A DNA stretch of 64,000 nucleotides from JABFXX01 sp047600425 (GTDB lineage Bacteria > Myxococcota_A > Polyangia > Haliangiales > Haliangiaceae): the NCBI GenBank assembly GCA_047600425.1, contig JASGLC010000003.1, positions 2,356,001 through 2,420,000 on the forward strand, read 5' to 3'. Under the pieces are notes generated by a model. The model was not told the DNA's origin. It saw only the letters and a program-made list of their open reading frames with translations, and did not search any database. Numbering within the stretch: position 1 is the first letter of the stretch; each line of letters opens with the position of its first letter. This document shows, piece by piece, positions 49,581-57,328 of the stretch. Position numbers and translations under genes: made by a program.

Positions 49581-50506
49581 GGGATGATCCGGCGGACTTC
49601 GGCGTCGTCGCTGAATTCGGCGTTCGACTCGTTGTTCTGCGACGACACCTTCGCGACCGTGCCGAAGCACTCCGCCATCCACGCGTAGTTGCGAACCGTG
49701 TTGTACGTCGAGCCGAGCTGCTTCTGCTGCAGCACGGTGCCGATGCGCAGCACCGGGAACTCGCCGTACGGCGTCTTCATCGTGCCCGATTGATCCACGT
49801 TCGACGTGTAGACCTCGGTGTAGTTGACGTACGAGCCCGAGTAATAACCGACGACGCTGCTCGACGACGTCCAGCTATCGCTCGCCTTCATCGGGACCTT
49901 CAGGATCGTCGCCGGCGGGTCGTACGTGATCTCGGTGTACGTCGCGGTCTTCGTCGGCGACACCACACCGAGCAGGGTCACGCCGTTGCTATCGACCTTG
50001 AACACGCCGAGCAGATCCGAGCCCGCCGCGAGCTGCGTGTAGTAGCTCGCGCCCGCAAAGCCGCTATCGCCCTTCCACCACTCGTTCGTCGGTCCGGTCA
50101 GTGTCGTCGGGCCATCGCTGTCGTTCGACAACGCGCCCGTGAGGTCCCACGTCCGCTCGTTGCCCGAGCCCGCGGCACCGGCCGTGTTCCACGTCGCGTC
50201 GGTCGCGACGCGAAAGTTCGCCATCTTGCCCGCGGCCAGCGGAACTTCGTCTGCCGAAATCGTTCCATCGTGGTTCGGCGTGCACAGATCGTTGTTCGAG
50301 CCCGAGCCCGAACCCGATCCGGAACCCATTCCACCGTCCGGATCATCCGCGGCCGGCCCGCACGTGCCATCCGCCCGGCAGAAGTGCGACGCGCAGTCGC
50401 TATCCACCGTGCAGCTCTGATCCCCGCCGCCGCTTCCGCACGCCGCCAAGAGAATGGTGCAGTGCAACGCAAACCAGCTCGTGAGGCGCGCTACCGGGGA
50501 CGACAT
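49577..50506 (-). CDS. Lipoprotein A of the PHA operon (Cys-rich head, EF-hand-like motif)
   Basis: Seen: 309 residues. A signal ends at Cys23 (LLAACGS). Next is a Cys-rich head CTVDSDCASHFCRADGTCGP, a Gly/Ser repeat (GSGSGSGSGS), and CTPNHDGTISADEV, then a beta-rich domain, for example PTNEWWKGDSGFAGASYYTQ, and the end AECFGTVAKVSSQNNESN. Similar in parts to lipoprotein B at 45940. First gene of the six-gene minus-strand operon; ATG 50504-50506. On the minus strand a TTGACA (50538-50543) and a PhaR-like site (50552-50562) stand upstream. Function unknown; likely a surface partner of the hydrolase-barrel protein. Confidence 0.82.
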   Translation of the reverse strand: MSSPVARLTSWFALHCTILLAACGSGGGDQSCTVDSDCASHFCRADGTCGPAADDPDGGMGSGSGSGSGSNNDLCTPNHDGTISADEVPLAAGKMANFRVATDATWNTAGAAGSGNERTWDLTGALSNDSDGPTTLTGPTNEWWKGDSGFAGASYYTQLAAGSDLLGVFKVDSNGVTLLGVVSPTKTATYTEITYDPPATILKVPMKASDSWTSSSSVVGYYSGSYVNYTEVYTSNVDQSGTMKTPYGEFPVLRIGTVLQQKQLGSTYNTVRNYAWMAECFGTVAKVSSQNNESNAEFSDDAEVRRIIP

Positions 50507-50518
50507 GCGGGCGAAACT

Positions 50519-50543
50519 AGTCTTCCCCTGTCGGATTTGTCAA
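50519..50543 (-). promoter_or_regulatory. Candidate promoter of the six-gene PHA/envelope operon
   Basis: Seen: on the minus strand TTGACA (50538-50543), the ideal -35, then 17 bases and CTAGTT as a weak -10. The start codon of lipoprotein A is at 50506. The operator centre (50557) lies 14 bp upstream of the -35, the same arrangement as at the phasin promoter. Confidence 0.5.
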
Positions 50544-50551
50544 CCGTGTTT

Positions 50552-50579
50552 TTGCGATGCAACAAATTGCATGCTTGCA
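50552..50579. promoter_or_regulatory. PhaR-like operator(s) between the PHA operon and phaR
   Basis: Seen: TTGC-GAT-GCAA (50552-50562), a perfect TGC-N3-GCA inverted repeat, followed by the TGC-rich TTGCATGCTTGCA (50567-50579). They stand in the 104-bp gap between two divergent genes. Known: PhaR proteins bind TGC/GCA repeats (for example CTGC-N3-GCAG) and repress themselves and phasins. Inference: autoregulation and control of the divergent operon. Confidence 0.6.
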
Positions 50580-50610
50580 CTGCGACAACGGTCCCCGTAA
50601 GGTCCGACCC

Positions 50611-51258
50611 GTGGCGACGGTCCTCATCAAGAAGTACGGCAACCGGCGGCTTTACGACACCGGTGACAGCCGCTACATCACGCTCGACGAGCTGGCCGCG
50701 AAGGTCCGGAGCGGGACCGATGTTCGGGTCGTCGATGCGCAAAATGGCGAGGACCTGACCCAAGCGACGCTCGTTCAAGTCGTGCTCGAGGCCGGCAACG
50801 CGGCGAAGTTTCTGCCCGTGCAATTGCTCACGCAGATGATCCGCCTCTCCGACGATTCGCTCGCCGAGTTCTTCAGCCGCTACGTGACGAGCGCGCTCGA
50901 TCTCTACCTCCAGGCAAAGCGCGGCGTGCAGTCGATCGGCTCGTTCAACCCGCTCGCGCAGATCCCGATGGCCGCCGGTGATGCGCTCGCGCGGATGTGG
51001 ATGAACAACCCGTTCGCGCAATACCAGCAGCCCGCACCGTCGTACGGCAACGGCGGTTATCCCGCGCCGCCACCGCCGTATCCCGTCGCTGCGCCACCGC
51101 CGCCGGGCGCCGAATCCATGCCCGAGCACGAGCCGCCCGAGACCAAAGGCGATGACGTTGCGGCGATGCGCCGCGAGCTCGAAGAATTGAAGCAGGCCGT
51201 CCGCGATTCGATCCAAGCGAAACGCCCGACCAAGAAGCGCAAACCGACCGAGAAGTAA
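50611..51258 (+). CDS. phaR: PHA synthesis regulator PhaR
   Basis: Seen: 215 residues from GTG 50611 (AAGG nine bases before). The N-terminal PhaR domain is ATVLIKKYGNRRLYDTGDSR, YITLDELAAKVRSG, VRVVDAQNGEDLTQATLVQV; the PHB-accumulation domain is LPVQLLTQMIRLSDDSLAEF and SRYVTSALDLYLQ. A Pro/Gly/Tyr-rich stretch (residues 145-185) and a basic coil end the protein. Known: PhaR binds both PHA granules and DNA, and lets phasin genes on when granules appear. It faces the phaC operon and is followed convergently, without a gap, by the small HTH gene. Confidence 0.94.
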   Translation: MATVLIKKYGNRRLYDTGDSRYITLDELAAKVRSGTDVRVVDAQNGEDLTQATLVQVVLEAGNAAKFLPVQLLTQMIRLSDDSLAEFFSRYVTSALDLYLQAKRGVQSIGSFNPLAQIPMAAGDALARMWMNNPFAQYQQPAPSYGNGGYPAPPPPYPVAAPPPPGAESMPEHEPPETKGDDVAAMRRELEELKQAVRDSIQAKRPTKKRKPTEK

Positions 51259-51447
51259 CTATTCGACCCCGTATTCGCGCAGCTTCTTCCATAGAGTCGA
51301 CCGGTCGATCCCCAGCGCCAAGGCGGTCTTCGTGCGGTGATTCCCGCAAACCGCCAGAACATGAAGGATGTGCGCGCGTACGACCTCGTCGAGCGTGGCG
51401 ACTTGGATGGCGAGCTCTGAAGACTGCGTTAGCTCCGTTTGCATCAC
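51259..51447 (-). CDS. Orphan Fis/NtrC-type helix-turn-helix protein
   Basis: Seen: 62 residues, or 61 from the second Met. LDEVVRAHILHVLAVCGNHR, TKTALALGIDRSTLWKKLRE is the HTH_8 (Fis) domain that normally ends NtrC-family activators. The AAA+ and receiver parts are absent. Its stop touches the phaR stop, and its start faces the MFS gene across 100 bp. It may act as a small DNA-bending protein or antagonist of sigma-54 activators, or be a relic of a degraded activator. Confidence 0.7.
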   Translation of the reverse strand: MMQTELTQSSELAIQVATLDEVVRAHILHVLAVCGNHRTKTALALGIDRSTLWKKLREYGVE

Positions 51448-51511
51448 GCCCCAGCCTTACCATCTTGCTGCAGAGCAGCAAAGAACAAACGACTCCTGAC
51501 CGACGTTTTCT

Positions 51512-51526
51512 GTTGCGTTGCACAAC
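51512..51526. promoter_or_regulatory. PhaR-like operator upstream of the MFS transporter
   Basis: Seen: GTTGCGTTGCACAAC; the core TGC-GTT-GCA (51514-51522) matches, on the other strand, TTGTGCAACGCA found at the phasin promoter. It lies 28 bp before the MFS start and between it and the HTH gene. A weak TATCTC at 51537 could be a -10. Confidence 0.5.
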
Positions 51527-51549
51527 GGCGGCGCGCTATCTCGCAGTCC

Positions 51550-52863
51550 ATGGTGCGTATGGATAGCAAATCGCAACCGCTACCGTTTCCGGGCGAAGAA
51601 GCCCCGCCGACCCCGCGTTATCGCAACTACGTCCTCGCGATCCTGGTCGTGGTCTACACGCTGAACTTCCTCGACCGGCAGGTGCTCGGCATCCTCGTCG
51701 CACCGATCAAGAAAGAGCTCGACCTTACCGATTCGCAGGTCGGGCTCATGGGCGGGCTCGCGTTCGGATCGCTGTACGCGACGATGGCAATTCCACTCGC
51801 ATGGCTCGCCGATCGCGGCTCGCGTCGCCGGATCATGGCGTGGTCTCTCGCGTTGTGGTCGGCGTTCACGGCGGTGTGCGGCCTCACGCACAGCTTCGTC
51901 CAGATGTTCCTCGCGCGCGTTGGCGTTGGCATCGGTGAAGCCGGCGGTGTCGCGCCCGCGTATTCGACGATCTCCGACTACTTTCCCAAGGAACAACGCG
52001 CCCGCGCGCTCTCGGTCTACTCGCTCGGCATTCCGATCGGCAGCGCACTCGGGATTCTCGCCGGCGGCCTGATCGCGAAGGCAATCAACTGGCGGTGGGC
52101 GTTCATCATCGTCGGCTCGGTCGGAATCGTCGTCGCTCCGCTGTTCCGCTTTACCGTCAAAGATCCGAAGCGCGGTGGCTGGGATCCGAAGCCCGCGTCT
52201 GCACCGGCGGTCGAAAAGCCGTCGATCGCCGAGGTGTTCGGCATCGTCTCGAAGAAGTCGTCGTTCTGGCTGCTCGCGTTCGGCGCCGGCAGTGCGTCGG
52301 TCTGCGGCTACGGCCTCGCGTTCTGGCTGCCGTCGTTCTTCGAGCGCAGCTTGCACCTCGATCTCGTCGAGCGCTCCTGGTACTACGCCGCGATCACGTT
52401 TATCGGCGGTGGCATCGGCATCATCGGTGGCGGCGTCATCGCGGATCGGATCGGCAAGCTCAACAAGGCCGCGTATCCGATCATCCCGGCCGTCGCATTT
52501 CTGGTCGCGCTGCCGTGCTTCTTCGCCGCCGTGCACATGGGCTCGCCGCTCTACGCGTTCCCGCTGTTCCTGATCCCGACCGGTCTCAACCTCATGTGGC
52601 TCGGCCCGATTATCACCGCAGTGCAACATCTGGTACCTGGCCACATGCGGACCACGGCATCCGCGATGTTCCTCCTGATCAACAACCTCCTCGGCATCGC
52701 GATTGGCTACTACTACTTCGGCGCGGTCGCCGACGCTCTCAAGCCGCATTACGGCGCAGAATCGCTGCGCTACGCGATCTACACGGGCCTCGGCTTCTAC
52801 GTCATCGCGACCACGTTGTTCTTGATCGCGTCCAAGGGCCTCAAGCGTCACTGGGTGGACTGA
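51550..52863 (+). CDS. MFS transporter (Spinster/hexuronate-like)
   Basis: Seen: about 437 residues, 12 membrane helices. YVLAILVVVYTLNFLDRQVL opens helix 1, LADRGSRRRIMAW is the loop 2-3 MFS motif, GIGEAGGVAPAYSTISDYFP and KEQRARALSVYSLGIPIGSA are the family block seen in Spinster-like and related transporters, and IADRIGKLNKAAYP is the loop 8-9 repeat. Substrate unknown. A PhaR-like site just upstream and its position between phaR and the phasin gene suggest a link to PHA metabolism, such as moving an acid monomer. ATG 51550 chosen; ATG 51559 is also possible. Confidence 0.88.
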   Translation: MVRMDSKSQPLPFPGEEAPPTPRYRNYVLAILVVVYTLNFLDRQVLGILVAPIKKELDLTDSQVGLMGGLAFGSLYATMAIPLAWLADRGSRRRIMAWSLALWSAFTAVCGLTHSFVQMFLARVGVGIGEAGGVAPAYSTISDYFPKEQRARALSVYSLGIPIGSALGILAGGLIAKAINWRWAFIIVGSVGIVVAPLFRFTVKDPKRGGWDPKPASAPAVEKPSIAEVFGIVSKKSSFWLLAFGAGSASVCGYGLAFWLPSFFERSLHLDLVERSWYYAAITFIGGGIGIIGGGVIADRIGKLNKAAYPIIPAVAFLVALPCFFAAVHMGSPLYAFPLFLIPTGLNLMWLGPIITAVQHLVPGHMRTTASAMFLLINNLLGIAIGYYYFGAVADALKPHYGAESLRYAIYTGLGFYVIATTLFLIASKGLKRHWVD

Positions 52864-52874
52864 AGCAGCAATTA

Positions 52875-52893
52875 TTTTGTGCAACGCACAAAA
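52875..52893. promoter_or_regulatory. Perfect PhaR-like operator at the phasin promoter
   Basis: Seen: TTTTGTGCAACGCACAAAA, a perfect inverted repeat with 8-bp arms around AAC. It contains TGC-N3-GCA like the sites at 50552 and 51512 and lies just upstream of the phasin -35. The best conserved and most symmetrical of the three. Confidence 0.65.
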
Positions 52894-52899
52894 TCTGCC

Positions 52900-52928
52900 T
52901 TGACGAGTCCACACCGCGAACCTAGATT
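52900..52928 (+). promoter_or_regulatory. Phasin promoter
   Basis: Seen: TTGACG (52900-52905), 17 bases, TAGATT (52923-52928), close to the sigma-70 consensus, with the predicted start of transcription near 52935 and the Shine-Dalgarno AAGGAG at 52939-52944. The operator centre (52884) is 16 bp upstream of the -35. Confidence 0.6.
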
Positions 52929-52950
52929 GCTCGTCAACAAGGAGCCCCCG

Positions 52951-53259
52951 ATGTCGACCGAACAAAAGAAGACCGAAGTGAAGACCCCGTTTGTTGCCCC
53001 GAACTTCGACCCGATGGCGATGTGGAGCCAAGGCCAGCAGGCGTTCCACCAGATGATGGCGGACGCGTACGGCCGCATGGTCTCGTTCGCGGAAGAGTAC
53101 GCCGCGCTCGAGTCGCAATTCGTCACCCGCGCGCAGGGCGCCGTCCAGAACTGGGCGCAGCTCACGACGGACGCGATCTCGTACGGCACGCAGCTGTCGG
53201 CGAACGCCCGCAAGCTCGGCCTCGAAAACGCGAAGAAGCTGTCGACGTTCGGCAACTAA
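52951..53259 (+). CDS. Phasin (PHA granule-associated protein)
   Basis: Seen: 102 residues, AAGGAG seven bases before the ATG. TPFVAPNFDPMAMWSQGQQA, then one long amphipathic helix with alternating Phe/Met/Trp (FHQMMADAYGRMVSFAEEYA, VQNWAQLTTDAISYGTQLSA). Size and pattern fit the phasin_2-like family, which coats PHA granules. Promoter and operator upstream, a strong terminator downstream (53290-53334), so it is a single-gene transcript, as is usual for the most abundant granule protein. It lies next to phaR and the MFS gene. Confidence 0.85.
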   Translation: MSTEQKKTEVKTPFVAPNFDPMAMWSQGQQAFHQMMADAYGRMVSFAEEYAALESQFVTRAQGAVQNWAQLTTDAISYGTQLSANARKLGLENAKKLSTFGN

Positions 53260-53289
53260 CTCGTTTCCATCGGCGGCCCCCACGCCGAT

Positions 53290-53334
53290 GAAGCCCACGC
53301 GAGACACGGTGTTCGTGTCAGCCGCGTGGGCTTC
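53290..53334 (+). terminator. Strong terminator after the phasin gene
   Basis: Seen: GAAGCCCACGCG (53290-53301) and CGCGTGGGCTTC (53323-53334) are a perfect 12-bp stem; inside it GACAC/GTGTC (53303-53307/53315-53319) forms a second hairpin. CCCTATTTC follows. It starts 30 bp after the phasin stop. Confidence 0.7.
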
Positions 53335-53366
53335 CCCTATTTCGGCCTCGGAAAACTGACGGGTCC

Positions 53367-53383
53367 ACCGGACACTGTCCGGT
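53367..53383. promoter_or_regulatory. Palindrome upstream of the haem lipoprotein operon
   Basis: Seen: ACCGGACA-C-TGTCCGGT, perfect 8-bp arms, 83 bp before the start codon at 53466. Likely an operator; no T-tract for a terminator. Confidence 0.4.
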
Positions 53384-53465
53384 GAAAAGGACGATCGCAT
53401 CGCACGCAACACGTGGGATTCGCTCGGTCGTCGCGTGGCATTGGCCTCGCACCTCGCGCACCGCG

Positions 53466-56306
53466 ATGCGTCGTCGCTTGCTCGCCCTTAGCCTCCTCGC
53501 CGCTTGTTCGTCGAATCACCCCACGTCACCGAGCGATGGTCCCGGTGGCAGTGGCTCGGACGGTGGCACCCCACCACCACCTCCCGGCTCGTTCGCCCCG
53601 ACGTTCACGTTCGAATCGGGCCCGGTGCGCCCACTCGCGCTCTCGGCGGACGGCACGCGGTTGTATGCCGCGAACACGTCGAACAGCTCGCTCGACATCC
53701 TCGATGTCACCGGCGCCACGCCGACCGTGATCGCCTCGACGTATGTCGGCATCGATCCGGTGGCCGTCGCCGTGCGCACGCCGGACGAGGTCTGGGTCGT
53801 GAACGCGGTCTCGGACAGCGTCAGCGTCGTCGACGTCTCGACGAGCCCACCGCACGTCAAGCGCACGCTGCTCGTCGGCGACGAGCCGAGCGACATCGTG
53901 TTCGCATCCGGCCACGCGTTCATCACGACCGCACATCGCGGCCAGCGCCGCAGCGATCCGGCACTCGCGTCGGTTCCCGGCGCCGGCGATCCGCAGCTCA
54001 CCACCGCCGGCGTGGGGCGCGCCGATGTCTGGGTGTTCGATCCCGACAGCGACATCCCGTCGCGCATCGTCACGCTGTTCGGCGATACCCCGCGTGGCCT
54101 CGCCGTCACGCCCGACGGCAAGACGGTCTACGCGTCGATCTTCAAGTCCGGCAACCAGACGACCACCACTTCGTCGCTGCTCCCGTGCAACGGCTTCGAC
54201 AGCGCGACGAAGACCACGACGTGCACGGTCAACGGCGTCGCGATTCCGGGCGCGCCTCCCGGACCCGCCACGAACTACAACAACCTCGCCGCACCGCGCG
54301 TCGCGATGACGTTGAAGCAAGATGCCGCCGGCAAGTGGCGCGACATCCTCGGGCGCGATTGGACCGCCGCGACGAACTTCACGCTGCCGGATCAAGACGT
54401 GTTCGCGATCGACGCCACCACGTTCGCCACCACGACGAGCTACCAGCACGTCGGCACCACGCTGTTCGGCCTCGCGGTCAATCCCGCGAACGGTCACGTC
54501 TACGTCTCGAACACCGAGGCGCGCAACGACCTGCGGTTTGAAGGTCCCGGCACGTTTGCGGGTACGACGTTGCAGGGCCACATCGCCGAATCGCGGATCA
54601 CCGTGCTATCGCCGGCCGGCTCCGTGGTGCAGGTCGTGCCGCGCTACCTCGACAAGCACATCGACTACAACCAGCTGCCGGCGCCCGCGAACATCGCCGC
54701 GCACAGCGTCGCGACGCCACTCGATCTCGCGGTCACCGCCGATGGTGCGAAGCTCTACGTGTCCGCGTTCGGTTCGAGCAAGCTGTTCGTCTACTCGACG
54801 ACCGCGCTCGAAGCGGACTCGTTCGATCCGATGACGAATCCCGCGATCCAGGTCACCGGCGGCGGGCCATCCGGCATCGTCCTCGACGAAGCCCACGGCA
54901 AGCTCTACGTCGCGACGCGGTTCGACGACGGCGTCTCGACGATCGATCTCGCCTCGCAAACCGAAGCCAACCACACGACGCTCGCGAATCCCGAGCCCGC
55001 CGTCGTCACGACGGGCCGGCGCTTCCTCTACGACGCCACGATCGCGTCTTCCAACGGCGAAGCGAGTTGCGCGAGCTGCCACATGTTCGGTGACAAGGAC
55101 AACCTCGCGTGGGATCTCGGCAACCCCGATGCCGATCAGGTGACGACGCCGATCAACATCAAGCTCTCGCAAGGCGCGGGCGGCACGATCAACGGCACCG
55201 GGCAGGTCTCCGCGCTTCATCCGATGAAGGGCCCGATGACCACGCAGACGCTACGCGGCCTCGTCAACGAGGGCACCATGCACTGGCGCGGCGACCGAGT
55301 CAGCGGGTTCTTCGGCACCGATCAGAGCGGTGGTCCGCCGTACGACTCGAAGCTCGCGTTCGATAACTTCATCGTCGCATTCCAGGGCCTGCTCGGACTC
55401 GGCGCGCAGTTCGACACGACGCAGATGCACGCGTTCACCGCATTCGCGCTCGCGATCGCCGAACCACCGAATCCGATCCGCGCGCTCGACAACTCGCTCG
55501 ATTCGCATCAAGCCGCCGGCCGCAAATATTTCATGGGCTGCGATGGCCTCGACAGCCTCTCGGGCCAGCCCGCAAACTGCGACGCGAACGACAAGCTCCT
55601 GTCCGGCGCTGGCCACTTCTCCGACGGCGTCGCCGCGCAGAACTTCGGCTTCACGTGCAACGGCTGTCACACGCTCGATCCGGCGAACGGCTTCTTCGGC
55701 ACCGACGGCGAATCCTCGTTCGAAGCGCTGCCGCAGATCATGAAGATTCCGCACCTGCGCAACCTCTACGACAAGGTCGGCATGTTCGGTGTGCCGAACG
55801 AGCCCGGCACGAACCCCGGCGACAACGGCAACAAGGGTGCGCAGCTGCGCGGCACCGGGTTCTCGCACGACGGCAGCGTCGACACCGTGTTCCGGTTCCT
55901 ACAGGCGAGCGTGTTCAACGCGACGTCCGGCAACAAGATCGGCTTCGCGAACGGCGATACGCAACGCCGCGATCTCGAGCAATACCTCCTCGCGTTCGAC
56001 ACCGACCTCGCACCGATCGTCGGCCAGCAAGTGACGTTGCGCAGCGACAACGCCGCGACGGCCGGCCCGCGCATCGACCTCCTGATCCAACGTGCGAGCG
56101 CGCCGTTCACCTCGAAGTTGCTCGGGTCGGGCGCTCACGAATGCGACCTCGTCGCGCGCACGTCGACCGCGACCTATCTCCTGAGCGGCACGGCATTCGT
56201 CGCCACCGACGGCACCACGCTCGACGACGCAGGACTGCGCGCCCTCGCCACTGCCGGCAACGAAATCACCTACACCTGCGTGCCACCGGGCTGGGTACAC
56301 TCGTGA
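53466..56306 (+). CDS. Lipoprotein with beta-propeller and di-haem (MauG/cytochrome peroxidase-like) domains
   Basis: Seen: 946 residues from ATG 53466. RRRLLALSLLAAC is the lipoprotein signal. Residues about 40-520 form a YVTN-like beta-propeller (PLALSADGTRLYAANTSNSS, RGLAVTPDGKTVYASIFKSG, PLDLAVTADGAKLYVSAFGS). The C-terminal 430 residues have two c-type haem sites, CASCH and CNGCH, and ALPQIMKIPHLRNLYDKVGM, features of MauG-like di-haem proteins. Known: these oxidise protein residues or peroxide. Inference: propeller binds the target. An upstream in-frame Met at 53382 precedes no signal and is rejected. The next gene begins 2 bp after its stop. Confidence 0.87.
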   Translation: MRRRLLALSLLAACSSNHPTSPSDGPGGSGSDGGTPPPPPGSFAPTFTFESGPVRPLALSADGTRLYAANTSNSSLDILDVTGATPTVIASTYVGIDPVAVAVRTPDEVWVVNAVSDSVSVVDVSTSPPHVKRTLLVGDEPSDIVFASGHAFITTAHRGQRRSDPALASVPGAGDPQLTTAGVGRADVWVFDPDSDIPSRIVTLFGDTPRGLAVTPDGKTVYASIFKSGNQTTTTSSLLPCNGFDSATKTTTCTVNGVAIPGAPPGPATNYNNLAAPRVAMTLKQDAAGKWRDILGRDWTAATNFTLPDQDVFAIDATTFATTTSYQHVGTTLFGLAVNPANGHVYVSNTEARNDLRFEGPGTFAGTTLQGHIAESRITVLSPAGSVVQVVPRYLDKHIDYNQLPAPANIAAHSVATPLDLAVTADGAKLYVSAFGSSKLFVYSTTALEADSFDPMTNPAIQVTGGGPSGIVLDEAHGKLYVATRFDDGVSTIDLASQTEANHTTLANPEPAVVTTGRRFLYDATIASSNGEASCASCHMFGDKDNLAWDLGNPDADQVTTPINIKLSQGAGGTINGTGQVSALHPMKGPMTTQTLRGLVNEGTMHWRGDRVSGFFGTDQSGGPPYDSKLAFDNFIVAFQGLLGLGAQFDTTQMHAFTAFALAIAEPPNPIRALDNSLDSHQAAGRKYFMGCDGLDSLSGQPANCDANDKLLSGAGHFSDGVAAQNFGFTCNGCHTLDPANGFFGTDGESSFEALPQIMKIPHLRNLYDKVGMFGVPNEPGTNPGDNGNKGAQLRGTGFSHDGSVDTVFRFLQASVFNATSGNKIGFANGDTQRRDLEQYLLAFDTDLAPIVGQQVTLRSDNAATAGPRIDLLIQRASAPFTSKLLGSGAHECDLVARTSTATYLLSGTAFVATDGTTLDDAGLRALATAGNEITYTCVPPGWVHS

Positions 56307-56308
56307 CC

Positions 56309-57328
56309 ATGCGTTGGTTCCTAGCGATGGCGCTCGCCGCGTGTGCGAGTGATCCGGCGGTCGATCCCGCAACGCTCCAGATGAACGACCTCGCGATCCT
56401 GTTTCCGCTCGGTCAGGATCCGCGCTTCGCGTTCAGCGCCCCCGGTCGCGGTGGGGTCCTCGTGCCCGACGCGCTCGTCACCGCAGCGACGGACTTTCAA
56501 ACGCCGTCGCAGTTCACGATCACCGCGATGCGCCTCGATCCGTGTTTCGGTCAGCTCGGCGATGCCCCGTGCGACGCGCAACTCCGGCTCGTGTTCCAAC
56601 CGATGATGCCGGGCACGGAGACCCGCGTCGACGACGTCGGCGTTCACGCGTTCTACTCGCTGACCCAGGACGAGCTCCTCGCCGCGATTCGCGAGATCAC
56701 CGCCGCGCGCGGCACCGCGGATCTCGGCCCGCTCGCCGTCCATCCGTTGCTCGCGCAACAAGGTACGGGCGGCGCGTTCGCGACCACGCTCTCGCACGTG
56801 ATCTCGACCTACGCGGGGCAGGGCAACCTCGTCCGGTTGAACGCGTTCTCGATCGTCGAGGACACCAAACCGATCGAGACACGCCAGCAGTGGGCGTTCA
56901 CGAGCGCGGACATCTCGGCCGGCACCGTCTCTCCCCACCTGATCCCCGGCATGACCGCATCTCGCCTCGATGCCACCGTCGAGCTCGCCCAATTCACGAC
57001 GACGATCGATCCCGTCGCGACGATCATGGACTCCGTCGGCAACATCGAGAACCCGCACGTCCAGACCCCGAACACGATCGACTGCGCGAGCTGCCACTTC
57101 GCACAACCGAGCCACGAGCTCGGCGGCGTGCCGGTCGGCGATGCGTTCGAAGCAGCCGGCATTCCCGCCGCGGATCTCGCATCGACCACGCACCTGATCG
57201 ATCCGAACGATCAGGGCCTGAACATCCACGCGTTCAGCTATCGATTCACGCAACCGATGATCAACCAGCGCACGATCAACGAGACGGCGAACAACATCGC
57301 CTACCTCGGTCCGCTACTTCGCGAATAG
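56309..57328 (+). CDS. Single-haem lipoprotein, partner of the MauG-like protein
   Basis: Seen: 339 residues. MRWFLAMALAAC is the signal (lipobox Cys12). The mature part is mostly beta with DPCFGQLGDAPCDAQLRLVF and one haem site IDCASCHFAQPSHEL near residue 258-262, followed by TTHLIDPNDQGLNIHAFSYR. No family recognised beyond the haem motif. It follows the propeller-haem gene (GTG 56303 would even overlap it), so the pair is one operon. Inference: an electron partner or substrate. It overlaps the convergent deacetylase gene by 15 bp. Confidence 0.78.
   Translation: MRWFLAMALAACASDPAVDPATLQMNDLAILFPLGQDPRFAFSAPGRGGVLVPDALVTAATDFQTPSQFTITAMRLDPCFGQLGDAPCDAQLRLVFQPMMPGTETRVDDVGVHAFYSLTQDELLAAIREITAARGTADLGPLAVHPLLAQQGTGGAFATTLSHVISTYAGQGNLVRLNAFSIVEDTKPIETRQQWAFTSADISAGTVSPHLIPGMTASRLDATVELAQFTTTIDPVATIMDSVGNIENPHVQTPNTIDCASCHFAQPSHELGGVPVGDAFEAAGIPAADLASTTHLIDPNDQGLNIHAFSYRFTQPMINQRTINETANNIAYLGPLLRE

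Noticed and set aside
46719..49688. A 989-codon plus-strand open frame opposite the hydrolase-barrel gene
   Set aside because: Low-complexity Arg/Val/Glu composition, no motif; the minus strand has a signal, a catalytic triad and a barrel.
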